This document shows positions 24,910 through 34,171 of a DNA stretch of 37,776 bases, piece by piece. The DNA is from an uncultured Bacilli bacterium (GTDB lineage: Bacteria > Bacillota_I > Bacilli_A > RF39 > UBA660): NCBI GenBank assembly GCA_934132915.1, contig CAKPAK010000003.1, forward strand, positions 1-37,776. Direction: 5' to 3'. Below the pieces are notes generated by a model. The model saw nothing but the letters and a program-made list of their open reading frames with translations, was not told the DNA's origin and made no database searches. Positions within the stretch are counted from its first letter, which is position 1. The number at the start of each line of letters is the position of its first letter. Position numbers and translations under genes: made by a program.

Positions 24910-25674
24910 TTAATTTTTAAGAAAAACATCCTCAATATACCTAAATACACCATCTTCCCACACACTATCTATTACTATATCTGCATTCTTTTTAATCCCA
25001 CAACTAGCATTTTTTACAGCCACTCTCTTACCAACCACATGAAACATTGACATATCATTATCACTATCTCCAAAACAAATAGCATCCTCCCTAGAAAATT
25101 TCAAATAGTCACACAAATAAGAAACAGCATTTCCTTTAGATACTTCTCTTTTATTAATATCCAAAAAGAAATCGCCATCCCCAGGTTCTACCCCTTTATT
25201 ACTAATGATAACTCCCCTAATTTGCTCAACATCCCTTATTAAATCATCCAAATTTCCACTATCCATCGATAAAACCACTTGCTCACAAGCCATCTTATCA
25301 AAATCAAAATCTTGATAATCTCCTCTTTCTACACGAATTCTTCCTTCCAATAAATTAAAATAAATACTCAAATGATATCTTTTAGCACATTCATAAATTT
25401 TTTTTAAATCATCACTATCAATAAAATTATGATAAATATAATGCTTATTAGAAACATCATAAATACTACTACCATTAGATAAAATAAAGTAAGACACAAC
25501 ATTCATTAACTCAGAATAATTTTCACGAAAAAAAGAAAGACATCGACCCGTCACAACCGAGAAAATAATACCTCTTTCCCTCAATTTTGATAAAATACTT
25601 AACTGTTCCCTACTTAAAGTATTTTTACTTACATCCACTATCGTCCGATCAAAATCACTAAACACTACCTTCAT
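24910..25674 (-). CDS. Cof-type HAD-superfamily phosphatase
   Basis: 254 residues with the HAD motifs in order: motif I SDFDRTIVD (D7 nucleophile, D9), motif II VVTGR, a lysine in the NKREVSKGNAV segment, and motif IV CFGDSDNDMSMF. The cap domain between motifs II and III is of the Cof (C2B) type. The family dephosphorylates sugar phosphates and cofactors such as FMN or PLP; the substrate cannot be assigned. The ribosome site is poor (GGTG). It lies 82 bases after mfd on the same strand and may be read from the mfd transcript. Confidence 0.9.
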   Translation of the reverse strand: MKVVFSDFDRTIVDVSKNTLSREQLSILSKLRERGIIFSVVTGRCLSFFRENYSELMNVVSYFILSNGSSIYDVSNKHYIYHNFIDSDDLKKIYECAKRYHLSIYFNLLEGRIRVERGDYQDFDFDKMACEQVVLSMDSGNLDDLIRDVEQIRGVIISNKGVEPGDGDFFLDINKREVSKGNAVSYLCDYLKFSREDAICFGDSDNDMSMFHVVGKRVAVKNASCGIKKNADIVIDSVWEDGVFRYIEDVFLKN

Positions 25675-25756
25675 CTCAATACACCACTCTCCATAAATTT
25701 AAGTATTTTAAAAAATAGCAAAAAAGAATATACAATACCAATAAAATACTTTAAAA

Positions 25757-28700
25757 CTAACTATCCAACCCCAACTTATCAATAAGTTTAGATAACAATT
25801 CAATAATATATAACAAGAAATGTTTATCTAAATTAATCAGTTCTAAAATAATATGAATTTTATTATCTCGAAAACTCAATTTAAAATGTGGAGAAACTTC
25901 ATAAGACATCATAAATAATTCTTCTCCTTGAATTTTCTTACTAATTTCTTCCGATAATTCCAAATCAACCATTGTCTTTGTTTGTTTTACCTTCTTAATT
26001 TCCAATTTATTCGCCAATTTTTCAAACCATTCCTCATACATATATACTTCCAATTCATAACTAATTTTCCCAAAACGATCCTCCAGTTCAGCCTTTACTT
26101 CATTTAATTTCTCCATGGAATTAACTTCATTAATTTTCTTATGAATCTCTATCTTCAAATCATCATCCTTAATATAACTGTCATCAATATGCGTATCAAC
26201 ATCAATTAAACTACGATTATCTAAGTTTTCATCCACTTCTTCTGGAACATACTCTCCCTTAATTTTATCAACAGCATCCTTTAACATTTTCAAATAAAGT
26301 TCAATTCCAATCGTATCAATAAAACCAGACTGTTCACTACCAAGAATATCTCCTGCACCACGAATTGATAAATCTCGCATTGCAATCTTAAATCCACTGC
26401 CAAGCTCAGTAAACTCTTTAATTGTATTCAATCTCTTCACTGCAATTTCATTTAATTCCTTATGACTATCATACATCAAATAAGCATAACCTATCTTATC
26501 ACTTCTACCAATTCGTCCCCTAATTTGATATAACTGTGATAAACCAAAATGATCAGCATCCATAATAATCAAAGTATTAACGTTAGGAATATCAATTCCT
26601 GTCTCAATAATAGTGGTACAAACCAAAACATCAAACTCATAATCAATAAATTCCTGCATCTTATCCTCAAGCTCAGTTTTAGTCATTCGCCCATGAGCAA
26701 AATCCATTCTTGCTTCAGGAACTAACTTATTCAACTCAATCATCTTCTTTTCAATATCATCAACATGATTATATAAAACAAAAGCCTGACCATTTCTAGA
26801 TAATTCCTTATACAATGCATCTTTAATAACATTATCATTTTCTCCAAGAACATAAGTTTGAATCGGAAGCCTTTGAAGCGGTGGTGTTTCTATCAAAGCA
26901 AGACTACGAATTCCAGTCATTGACATTTGAAGCGTTCTAGGAATAGGCGTAGCAGACAAAGTAAGAACATCAATATTCGCCTTATATTGCTTAATTTTTT
27001 CCTTATGTGTAACCCCAAACCGTTGCTCCTCATCAATTACCAATAATCCTAAATCCCGAAAAGCAATATCATTACTAAGAATACGATGCGTACCAAATAA
27101 AATATCTATTTTGCCTTGCTTTAAATCTTCAATTATTACCTGTTGTTTTTTTCGGTCAACAAAACGATTCAACAAAGCAATAGAAACCGGAAATCCCTCA
27201 AATCTTTTCAAAGCATTTTTATACTGTTGATTAGACAAAATTGTCGTTGGACACAAATAAGCCACTTGCTTCCCATCATTAACCGCTTTAAACATCGCCC
27301 GAAAAGCAACCTCCGTTTTCCCATATCCAACATCTCCACACAAAAGCATATCCATTGGCTTTGGTTTTTCCATCTCATATTTAATAGCAGAAATTGCCTT
27401 CAATTGATCTGGAGTCTCCTCAAACTGAAAACCATGATCAAACAAAATTTGACTCTCATCATCAGCAGAAAATGCAAATCCCCTCATCGCCTCACGTTCA
27501 GCAGAAACCTTAATCAAATTCGCTGCAATATCCTCCAAACGACTTCGAACTCTAGCCTTCTTTTTTTGCCACTTATCACTACTAAGACTATCAAGCCGAA
27601 CACTAATTCCTTCCTTACCAGAAAATTTACTAATTCGATCAATTTTTTCAACAGGAATATATAAAACATCTCCACCATCATAAATTAATTTTATATAATC
27701 CTTTTTATAGCCATTTTTAACAATTGTACATAACTCATCATAAATACCAATTCCATGTGCCTCATGTACAATATAGTCCCCTTTAGAAATATTACTAACA
27801 TTATTAATTTTCGTCCCAAGTTTAAATTTATTTTTATACTTTTTCTTAACCTCAGTCGAATGAAACATATCATTAGCAGAAATTACCACATAATCTCCAA
27901 AAAGAAAACCATTTTCTATATTTTTTACAATAATATTAATCTTCCCTAAAACAATAGAATCTTCCATTGAGCAAACAACATCCATGTCCTCAAAATACTT
28001 CATTATTCTTTCTCTAGAATGTTCAGAATCTACACAAAGAATAACAGTTTTATGGTGCAATAAATATTTCTCTAAATCTGTTTTCAATAAACTAAAATTA
28101 CCATTATAACGCTCAACCTCCCCACTAACATATTTTTTCTCATCATCTAACTTAATATTCATCAAAATATTGTCAAAATTCATTAAAAATACTTCATTTT
28201 TAAAATGAATATCCGATAAATCATACATATAATTTGTTTGAATACCAGAAGTATTACGATTATCTTTATCATAATTAAAAATTGTTTCCCTTAAAAGACG
28301 ATATCCCTCTTCTATTTGATTATAATCATAATAAAAACACATACTACTATCCATATATTCCCACAAAGAACTAATTTTCTTAGAATAATATTTTAAATAT
28401 TTTTGTTTCTTCTGAGAAACATCACAGTCATTATCTAATAAAAATTCTGTATAAGGATAAACCTCAACTTTGTTTAACAAACTCATAGAAATCTGAGAAT
28501 CAATATCAAAATATTTAATACTATCAATCTCATCTCCCCAAAACTCAATACGAATAGGTTGCTCAAAATCAATAGGAAAAATATCTAAAACATATCCTCT
28601 AACTCCCAACTTACCAGTCTCACTAACAATAGTCTCTCTCTCATACCCCATATCACACAACTTTTGAATTAAACCATCTCTTTCAATTGTCATTCCCTTT

Positions 28701-29086
28701 TCTAAATGAATAACATGGTTACGCCAAACACGAATATCTGGTAAATATCTAAGAACCCCCATTAAATTTGTAACTACAATATATTTATTATCCTTAGATA
28801 ACTGATTTAAAGTATGAATTCTCTCACTTTTAAACTCTGGACTAATCGCAATTGCTTCACTAGTAATAAAATCATCCATAGGAAAAAATAATACCTTATC
28901 TGTATAATTTAAAAGTTTATTAAACAACATATTTGCTTCATATAAAGAATTCGTAATCACCATCATTCCCTTATCATATTTAACAAAAGAATCATAAACA
29001 TAAATACAATTCAACTCAGAATTTAGACCACTTACTCCATAATAACTACCATCATCAATATCAAACAAATTACTAAAAAAACTCAT
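25757..29086 (-). CDS. mfd: Transcription-repair coupling factor Mfd
   Basis: Mfd removes RNA polymerase stalled at DNA lesions and recruits UvrA. The 1109-residue protein has an N-terminal UvrB-like part and the CarD-like RNA polymerase-interaction domain near 435-500 (GDYIVHEAHGIGIYD). The RecG-type translocase has Walker A CGDVGYGKTEVAFRA near 583, DEEQRFGV near 685, LSATPIPRTLQMSM, and the TRG-like ETGIDIPNVNTLI region. GRIGRSDKIGYAYL and the C-terminal UvrA-masking domain follow. The length is slightly short of the usual 1150-1180. AGGAGG precedes the ATG. It follows pth by 58 bases, the same partnership as in B. subtilis. Confidence 0.98.
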   Translation of the reverse strand: MSFFSNLFDIDDGSYYGVSGLNSELNCIYVYDSFVKYDKGMMVITNSLYEANMLFNKLLNYTDKVLFFPMDDFITSEAIAISPEFKSERIHTLNQLSKDNKYIVVTNLMGVLRYLPDIRVWRNHVIHLEKGMTIERDGLIQKLCDMGYERETIVSETGKLGVRGYVLDIFPIDFEQPIRIEFWGDEIDSIKYFDIDSQISMSLLNKVEVYPYTEFLLDNDCDVSQKKQKYLKYYSKKISSLWEYMDSSMCFYYDYNQIEEGYRLLRETIFNYDKDNRNTSGIQTNYMYDLSDIHFKNEVFLMNFDNILMNIKLDDEKKYVSGEVERYNGNFSLLKTDLEKYLLHHKTVILCVDSEHSRERIMKYFEDMDVVCSMEDSIVLGKINIIVKNIENGFLFGDYVVISANDMFHSTEVKKKYKNKFKLGTKINNVSNISKGDYIVHEAHGIGIYDELCTIVKNGYKKDYIKLIYDGGDVLYIPVEKIDRISKFSGKEGISVRLDSLSSDKWQKKKARVRSRLEDIAANLIKVSAEREAMRGFAFSADDESQILFDHGFQFEETPDQLKAISAIKYEMEKPKPMDMLLCGDVGYGKTEVAFRAMFKAVNDGKQVAYLCPTTILSNQQYKNALKRFEGFPVSIALLNRFVDRKKQQVIIEDLKQGKIDILFGTHRILSNDIAFRDLGLLVIDEEQRFGVTHKEKIKQYKANIDVLTLSATPIPRTLQMSMTGIRSLALIETPPLQRLPIQTYVLGENDNVIKDALYKELSRNGQAFVLYNHVDDIEKKMIELNKLVPEARMDFAHGRMTKTELEDKMQEFIDYEFDVLVCTTIIETGIDIPNVNTLIIMDADHFGLSQLYQIRGRIGRSDKIGYAYLMYDSHKELNEIAVKRLNTIKEFTELGSGFKIAMRDLSIRGAGDILGSEQSGFIDTIGIELYLKMLKDAVDKIKGEYVPEEVDENLDNRSLIDVDTHIDDSYIKDDDLKIEIHKKINEVNSMEKLNEVKAELEDRFGKISYELEVYMYEEWFEKLANKLEIKKVKQTKTMVDLELSEEISKKIQGEELFMMSYEVSPHFKLSFRDNKIHIILELINLDKHFLLYIIELLSKLIDKLGLDS

Positions 29087-29144
29087 ATAAAAAAGCCTCC
29101 TTAACCCTTAACAATAAGAAAAATATTGATAAGTATACTAAAAT

Positions 29145-29705
29145 CTATTTACGATTATATTTACTCATCAAATTCTCTAAACTCATACTACAAAAATCTT
29201 CAACTACGTTTTCTAAATATTGATCTATATTTACCAATTCTTGTTGTTCCTCTTTACTAAAAGAACCTAATACATAATCTTTAGTATCAATTGTTTTATC
29301 ATGTGCAATACCAATTTTTAACCTAGCATATTTTTTCGTTCCAAGACATCTTTCAATATCTCTAATTCCATTATGACCGCCACAACTACTATCATAAACA
29401 AACTTAATTCTACCAAAATTCATATCTAAATCATCTTGAACAACTAGAATATCATTAATATTAATTTTATAAAAAGAAACAAATTTTGCAACAACTGAAC
29501 CAGACAAATTCATATAAGATAAAGGCTTAATCAATAATACTTTCTCACCTTTAACCATCATTTCAACATAACTCGCGTTAAATTTTTCCTTAGAAAAAGA
29601 AAGATGCTTTGAAAAAACAATATAATCTAATAATTGAAAGCCAATATTATGTCTAGTATTATTATATTCTCTACCTGGATTTCCCAATCCCACTATTAAC
29701 TTCAT
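29145..29705 (-). CDS. pth: Peptidyl-tRNA hydrolase
   Basis: Pth releases peptides from peptidyl-tRNAs dropped by ribosomes. 186 residues with the signature start MKLIVGLGNPGREYNNTRHN, carrying N9 and the catalytic H19. It also has KPLSYMNLSG, VVQDDLDMNFG (catalytic Asp) and the substrate-gate segment SCGGHNGIRDIERCLGT, then RLKIGIAH. Full length. Its ATG overlaps the rsmI stop by 4 bases, so the two are translationally coupled. In B. subtilis pth lies elsewhere in the block, after ctc; here intervening genes have been lost. Confidence 0.98.
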   Translation of the reverse strand: MKLIVGLGNPGREYNNTRHNIGFQLLDYIVFSKHLSFSKEKFNASYVEMMVKGEKVLLIKPLSYMNLSGSVVAKFVSFYKININDILVVQDDLDMNFGRIKFVYDSSCGGHNGIRDIERCLGTKKYARLKIGIAHDKTIDTKDYVLGSFSKEEQQELVNIDQYLENVVEDFCSMSLENLMSKYNRK

Positions 29706-30547
29706 TTTCTTGCCTCCTGATGATACATTGCATAAACGTCATTTTTCTTCATTTCTCTTTCTCGAGCAACAACTTTAATAGCTTCCATTTTATCCATACC
29801 ATTATTAATATAAAATTCTACCTGTTCAACCACTCCAAACTGCCTATCATCTATAGATTTTTCAAAACCAGAAACAACAATTACAAATTCACCTTTTATT
29901 TCATTTAAAGTTGGCAATAAATCAGTAATATTTCCTCGATAAACACTCTCAAATTTTTTAGTAATTTCACGAGATAAACTTACTTCTCTATCCCCCAAAA
30001 TTTCTAACATCAACTTCATCGTTTGCAAAATACGATGTGGTGCTTCATAAAAAATAAGAGTGTTTGTAACAAATTTTAAACTTAAAAGCTCTTTTTTTCT
30101 TTTTTCGATTTTATTATCTAAAAAACCATAAAAAGTAAATGGTTGTGGATTAATTCCCGAAACAATTAATGCTGGAACAAAAGCACAAGCGCCAGGAAGT
30201 GCAACAACAGAATAACCTTTCTTACTAACATAAGAAACCGTCTTATAACCAGGATCACTAATGATAGGAGTTCCCCTATCTGTAACAATAGCAACATTTA
30301 CTCCCTGTTCTAAATAAGAAAGCACTTCTTCCTTTACAATACTTTCATTATGGTCATGAAGCGCTATCAACCTTTTCTTAATCTCAAAATAATTTAACAA
30401 ATTTTGAGTAACCCTAGTATCTTCCGAAAAAATAACTTCTACATCTTTTAAAACTTTTAAACTACGAAAAGTAATATCCTCCATATTTCCAATTGGTGTA
30501 GGAACTAAATATAAAATTGCCCCATTATCATAACTCTTTTTCCACAT
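29702..30547 (-). CDS. rsmI: 16S rRNA (cytidine1402-2'-O)-methyltransferase RsmI
   Basis: RsmI methylates the ribose of C1402 in the decoding centre, using SAM. The 281-residue protein is of the tetrapyrrole-methylase fold: YLVPTPIGNMEDITFRSLKV near 12-31, FSEDTRVTQNLL, VTDRGTPIISDPGY, LPGACAFVPALIVSG, FYGFLDNK and IFYEAPHRI. The ATG at 30547 follows AGGAGG. It lies 9 bases downstream of the trmN6-like gene, as in B. subtilis (yabB-yazA-yabC), except that the intervening GIY-YIG gene yazA is missing. Confidence 0.97.
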   Translation of the reverse strand: MWKKSYDNGAILYLVPTPIGNMEDITFRSLKVLKDVEVIFSEDTRVTQNLLNYFEIKKRLIALHDHNESIVKEEVLSYLEQGVNVAIVTDRGTPIISDPGYKTVSYVSKKGYSVVALPGACAFVPALIVSGINPQPFTFYGFLDNKIEKRKKELLSLKFVTNTLIFYEAPHRILQTMKLMLEILGDREVSLSREITKKFESVYRGNITDLLPTLNEIKGEFVIVVSGFEKSIDDRQFGVVEQVEFYINNGMDKMEAIKVVAREREMKKNDVYAMYHQEARK

Positions 30548-30556
30548 ACAAACCTC

Positions 30557-31273
30557 CTAATATTTAAAATTCAAAATTTTTTGAATCTCATCTGTATAAG
30601 TATTATCCTCATTATGAACAATCAAAGGAAACAACATTTTTAAACCAACTTTACCGTTTTTTACTCCTTCAATCAAAAATAAATCACTATTCTGCCCCTT
30701 TTTAGGATAAATAAATTGAATTTTCTTAGGCTCCAAATGATATTTTTTCATTTTACTCATCACTTCCACAAATCGCTCTGTTCTATGAACCATTGCAAAA
30801 ACACCACCATTTTTTAACAAGTAAAAAGCCTTTTTTAAAACAGTATCCAAATCCAAAAATATTTCATGCCTCGCAATTGCTTTTACTTCATTTAAATTAA
30901 AATTATTATTTTTAAAATAAGGTGGATTACAAGTCACAGCATCAAAAAAATCACTATCAAATTTTTGATGAATCAAAGAAACATCATCACAAAATAGTTT
31001 AATTTGATTATCCATATCATTATCATTAACAGAATCTACTCCTAATTCAAAAATACACTTTTGGTACTCAACCCCATAAATAATAGCATTAGTTCGATAA
31101 GAAAGAAGCATAGGAATAGGAGCATTACCAGTTGCTAAATCCATAATTTTTTTTGTTCTCAAATTAAGTGTCACAAAATTAGCAAGTAAAACAGAATCTA
31201 ATGAAAATTTAAACCAATCATCATCTTGATAAATAATAGCATCCAAATTTAATAATCTATTTTTTTTCCTCAT
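30557..31273 (-). CDS. TrmN6-like tRNA1(Val) adenine37-N6 methyltransferase (YabB)
   Basis: 238 residues with a Rossmann SAM-binding motif (IMDLATGNAPIPMLL) and the N6-adenine methylase motif NPPYFKNNN. The front part matches the YabB/TrmN6 family (LDAIIYQDDDWFKFSLDSVL), as does the GGVFAMVHRTERFVEV segment. The E. coli homologue modifies A37 of tRNA1(Val). The ATG at 31273 or an in-frame TTG at 31282 is the start; both overlap the end of yaaT, so translation is coupled. The position (yaaT-yabB-rsmI) is that of B. subtilis, except that yabA is absent. Confidence 0.9.
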   Translation of the reverse strand: MRKKNRLLNLDAIIYQDDDWFKFSLDSVLLANFVTLNLRTKKIMDLATGNAPIPMLLSYRTNAIIYGVEYQKCIFELGVDSVNDNDMDNQIKLFCDDVSLIHQKFDSDFFDAVTCNPPYFKNNNFNLNEVKAIARHEIFLDLDTVLKKAFYLLKNGGVFAMVHRTERFVEVMSKMKKYHLEPKKIQFIYPKKGQNSDLFLIEGVKNGKVGLKMLFPLIVHNEDNTYTDEIQKILNFKY

Positions 31274-32045
31274 CGCACTCAACTTCTACCCTAACTTTAT
31301 TTTCAAATTCAACACTATAACTTCCACGTACCACATTGACAGCTACTACTTTTCCAGTACCTTGAGTCAATTCAATCATCGAACCAACTTTAGGAAACTT
31401 TTTCTTTTGAATACTATAATTATCATTTTCATATCTCAAACAACACAACAATCGACCACATACCCCATTTATCTTTGAAGGATTTAAAGAAACATTTTGA
31501 TTTTTCGCCATACTAATAGTAACACTATCAAAACTTTTTAAAAAGCTACTACAACAAAGTAATCTTCCACATGGACCAATGCCACCAATTTCTTTAGCCT
31601 TATCACGAATGCCAATCTGACGAAGTTCTATTCTTGTTTTAAAAATTGCCCCTAATTCCCTAGCTAATTTTCTAAAATCTACTCTTTCATCAGCAACAAA
31701 TCGAAATAACAATTGAGAGCGATCAAAACTATAATGCGCATCTAAAATATTCATATGTAATCCATCTTTATCTACCAGTTCTTTGCAAATTTTTAAAGCT
31801 TTCTCCTCTAACTTTAAATTTTCTAAATAAAAATTATAATCTTTTTTAGTAGAAATACGAGTAACATCAAATAAATTTACATTATCAAATTGCGAATCAT
31901 CAAAAAATAGATTAACAACCTTTCCATATTGTAACCCCTTATCCGTATTCACAATAACATATAAATTTTGTTTTAATTTCAAATTTTCATTTTTAAAAAA
32001 GCAACAAGAATTATCATGACTAAATTTAACTTCTACTATATTCAT
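31257..32045 (-). CDS. yaaT: PSP1-domain protein YaaT/RicT
   Basis: A 262-residue protein of the RicT family. In B. subtilis RicT, with YlbF (RicF) and YmcA (RicA), forms a Y-complex that stimulates RNase Y processing and affects sporulation and biofilm. The PSP1 domain is clear: NIVEVKF, KGLQYGKVV, MNILDAHYSFDRSQLLFRFV, DFRKLARELGAIFKTRIELR and GGIGPCGRLLCCSSFL, then NGVCGRLLCCLRYE. The Cys-rich CGRLLCC repeats are the family iron-sulfur ligands. The ATG at 32045 follows AGGTGAG; a GTG nine bases upstream overlaps that site. It overlaps both holB upstream and the methyltransferase gene downstream. Confidence 0.96.
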   Translation of the reverse strand: MNIVEVKFSHDNSCCFFKNENLKLKQNLYVIVNTDKGLQYGKVVNLFFDDSQFDNVNLFDVTRISTKKDYNFYLENLKLEEKALKICKELVDKDGLHMNILDAHYSFDRSQLLFRFVADERVDFRKLARELGAIFKTRIELRQIGIRDKAKEIGGIGPCGRLLCCSSFLKSFDSVTISMAKNQNVSLNPSKINGVCGRLLCCLRYENDNYSIQKKKFPKVGSMIELTQGTGKVVAVNVVRGSYSVEFENKVRVEVECDEEKK

Positions 32046-33012
32046 TTTTCTCACCTAACTTAATAACAACATCATCAACCAAAAGATTAATATTTAAATT
32101 ATTTTTTAACATATTATAACCATATTGAAAAACTTCTAATTTATAGATTAATTTTTCTAAAGAATTTTGAGATGAAATTTTAGAAATATTATCAACATAA
32201 TCATTGAAAAAAAACTCTCCTTCATTTAAAGAAATTTTATATTTAAAAGCATCATAATATAAGTAAATCAAAAAAGAAAATGCCATTAATGTATTTTCTC
32301 TAGATAACAAGACATTTTTCCAACGTTGCTTTACATAAATTAAAAAATCAATTCCATTTTCCTCATAATAATCTGCAAATTCTAAAATTTCCTTTAAAAT
32401 AAGAAAATTTTTTTCATCAGATAAAAATTTTTCTTTTTCTTCATCAGAATTAGAAAAAAGTAAAGAAAAATTTTCCATGACCCCATGATTGAAAGAAAAT
32501 TTACTATTCTCAAAATGAAGAATTTGACACCTAGAAACAACTGTACTTAATAAATTAGACAAATGATTAGTCAAAAGAATAGCAACAATACCAGGAACAG
32601 GTTCCTCAAGAAATTTTAGTAAACAATTTGAAGCAGATTTATTCATTTTTTCACAATCTTTTATGATATAAACTCTATATTTCCCATTCACACAAGACAA
32701 ATTAAACTCACTTTGAAGTTCTAACAGTTGCTCCTTTTTAATAAAAAGACCATCAGGTTCAATAATTTTAATTTCAGGAAAACTACGATTATCAACTAAA
32801 GAACAAATATGACAACTTCCACAAAGAACAGGATTATATTGTTCATAATGATAATTGCAGAAAATAAATTTAGCAAAAGAAAGTGCAAACTCAAAAGCAT
32901 GTTGATACCCATTAGCATCAATCAAATAAGCATGAGACAACTTATCATTTAAAACAGCATTTTTTACAATTAAATAAGAATTAGGCTGTTCCTTCTCATA
33001 ATCTACCAACAT
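32026..33012 (-). CDS. holB: DNA polymerase III delta-prime subunit
   Basis: The clamp-loader stator subunit. 328 residues. The N-terminal AAA+ fold has NDKLSHAYLIDANGYQHAFE where the P-loop would be; delta-prime subunits normally lack a functional one. It has the zinc-site cysteines CGSCHICS, KYRVYIIKDCEKMNKSASN, LLKFLEEPVPG, and the SRC arginine-finger motif VVSRCQILHF. The helical C-terminal domain is divergent. The start at 33012 (MLVDYEKEQPNSY) is 8 bases after GAGGTGG; a GTG at 33024 overlaps the ribosome site. It lies between bofA and yaaT, whereas B. subtilis has tmk, yaaQ and yaaR in between. Confidence 0.92.
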   Translation of the reverse strand: MLVDYEKEQPNSYLIVKNAVLNDKLSHAYLIDANGYQHAFEFALSFAKFIFCNYHYEQYNPVLCGSCHICSLVDNRSFPEIKIIEPDGLFIKKEQLLELQSEFNLSCVNGKYRVYIIKDCEKMNKSASNCLLKFLEEPVPGIVAILLTNHLSNLLSTVVSRCQILHFENSKFSFNHGVMENFSLLFSNSDEEKEKFLSDEKNFLILKEILEFADYYEENGIDFLIYVKQRWKNVLLSRENTLMAFSFLIYLYYDAFKYKISLNEGEFFFNDYVDNISKISSQNSLEKLIYKLEVFQYGYNMLKNNLNINLLVDDVVIKLGEKNEYSRS

Positions 33013-33033
33013 CGCATTCACCACCTCAAAATA

Positions 33034-33219
33034 CTATAAAAAAAACGAAAAAAAAGCTAAGCAAAAAACAGCTGAAAAATCAAAAAACATAACAAAAAAA
33101 ATCGTAATAAAATTAATAGGAATAATACAATTTAACGAAGTTAAAAAAAAATTAAAAGAATAAATAAGCATAGTAGAAAAGATAATTCTTTTTAAAAATC
33201 TAAATATTTTCAACAACAT
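33034..33219 (-). CDS. bofA: BofA-like inhibitor of pro-sigma-K processing
   Basis: 61 residues, highly hydrophobic: MLLKIFRFLKRIIFSTMLIY, then SFNFFLTSLN, then the diagnostic IIPINFITIFFVMFFDFSAV. BofA proteins carry an N..IPIN..T membrane motif followed by a hydrophobic glycine-rich segment. The position after recR is that of B. subtilis. In B. subtilis BofA sits with SpoIVFA in the outer forespore membrane and holds the SpoIVFB protease inactive. The C-terminal segment lacks the usual LGIPG glycines, and the protein is shorter than the 87-residue B. subtilis form, so activity is uncertain. The start may be the ATG at 33219, the adjacent GTG or a TTG at 33213. Confidence 0.7.
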   Translation of the reverse strand: MLLKIFRFLKRIIFSTMLIYSFNFFLTSLNCIIPINFITIFFVMFFDFSAVFCLAFFSFFL

Positions 33220-33248
33220 CACCCAATAAATTTTATGACAAACATCAA

Positions 33249-33845
33249 CTAATTAATCTTTTTTCTTTCGCCTATCGCAAATTCCAAAGTCAAAGAATCA
33301 ATGTATTCCATATCAGTTCCAACAGGCACACCAATTGCAATTTTCGAAACTTTTACTCCAAAACTACCTAACAGTTTACTTATATACTGAGTAGTAGTTT
33401 CTCCCTCTATGCTGGGTTTCAAAGCAAAAATAATTTCGTTCACAGAACCCTTTTTTACTCTTTCTAACAAAGAAAATAAATTAATATCTTTAGGCCCAAT
33501 ATTGTCCAAAGGAGAAATTAGCCCATCTAATACATGATAAAGACCTTTATAAACACCTATTTTTTCAAATAACAAAACATCTTTAGATTTTTCGACAACC
33601 AAAATAGTTGAAGAATCTCTTGTATCCTTTTTACATATTGGGCAAATTTCTTCATCAGAAATATTTCCACAAATTGAACATCTACAAATATTATCCCTTA
33701 CTAATTTAATAGAATCAATAAAATAATTCAATGTTTCTTTGTCAAAATTTAACATTGAAAATACCAAACGTTCTGCCGTTTTTTCCCCTATCCCAGGTAA
33801 TTTTTTAAAACAATCAATTAAATCACTCAAACTTTTAGGTAACAT
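33249..33845 (-). CDS. recR: Recombination mediator RecR
   Basis: RecR with RecO and RecF loads RecA at gaps. 198 residues: a helix-hairpin-helix (FKKLPGIGEKTAERLVF near 13-29), a four-cysteine zinc finger (CRCSICGNISDEEICPIC, 54-71), a Toprim domain (ILVVEKSKDVLLFEKIG, GLYHVLDGLISPLDNIG) and the end IALKPS-like IIFALKPSIEGETTTQYI. Full length. It lies 6 bases after ybaB, the universal dnaX-ybaB-recR order. Confidence 0.98.
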   Translation of the reverse strand: MLPKSLSDLIDCFKKLPGIGEKTAERLVFSMLNFDKETLNYFIDSIKLVRDNICRCSICGNISDEEICPICKKDTRDSSTILVVEKSKDVLLFEKIGVYKGLYHVLDGLISPLDNIGPKDINLFSLLERVKKGSVNEIIFALKPSIEGETTTQYISKLLGSFGVKVSKIAIGVPVGTDMEYIDSLTLEFAIGERKKIN

Positions 33846-33851
33846 TTTACA

Positions 33852-34151
33852 TCACATCAATCCGGTTAAACCAGAACCATATTTTCCTAGTTTTTTTTCT
33901 CTATCCAAATCTACTTTAGAAAAAGCATCTTTAAATGCAAGTAAAATCATATCTTCTAACATAGCTAATTCATCATTTTCAATACAAGCATCATTTTCAA
34001 TATGAACAGAAATAACATTCTTATTTCCATCTACCACAACAGAAACTAAGGAAGCCTTCCCCTCATAACGACTACTACTTAATTCATCTTGAGTTTTTTT
34101 TAACTCCTTTTGCATTTTCTGTGCTTCTTTCATAATTTGTTGAATATTCAT
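33852..34151 (-). CDS. ybaB: YbaB/EbfC nucleoid-associated protein
   Basis: A 99-residue dimeric DNA-binding protein of the YaaK/YbaB family. The N-terminal helix MNIQQIMKEAQKMQKELKKT is followed by the beta core VSVVVDGNKNVISVHIEND and the C-terminal helix LEDMILLAFKDAFSKVDLD. The tail is YGSGLTGLM (consensus G-G-x-PGL with drift). GAGGGA precedes the ATG. It is between dnaX and recR, 20 bases after dnaX. Confidence 0.96.
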   Translation of the reverse strand: MNIQQIMKEAQKMQKELKKTQDELSSSRYEGKASLVSVVVDGNKNVISVHIENDACIENDELAMLEDMILLAFKDAFSKVDLDREKKLGKYGSGLTGLM

Positions 34152-34171
34152 TTTTATCCCTCTTTCTTATT

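Noticed and set aside
27143..27949. Plus-strand frames inside mfd (173 and 64 codons)
   Set aside because: Shadows of the mfd coding sequence with no ribosome sites or recognisable domains.
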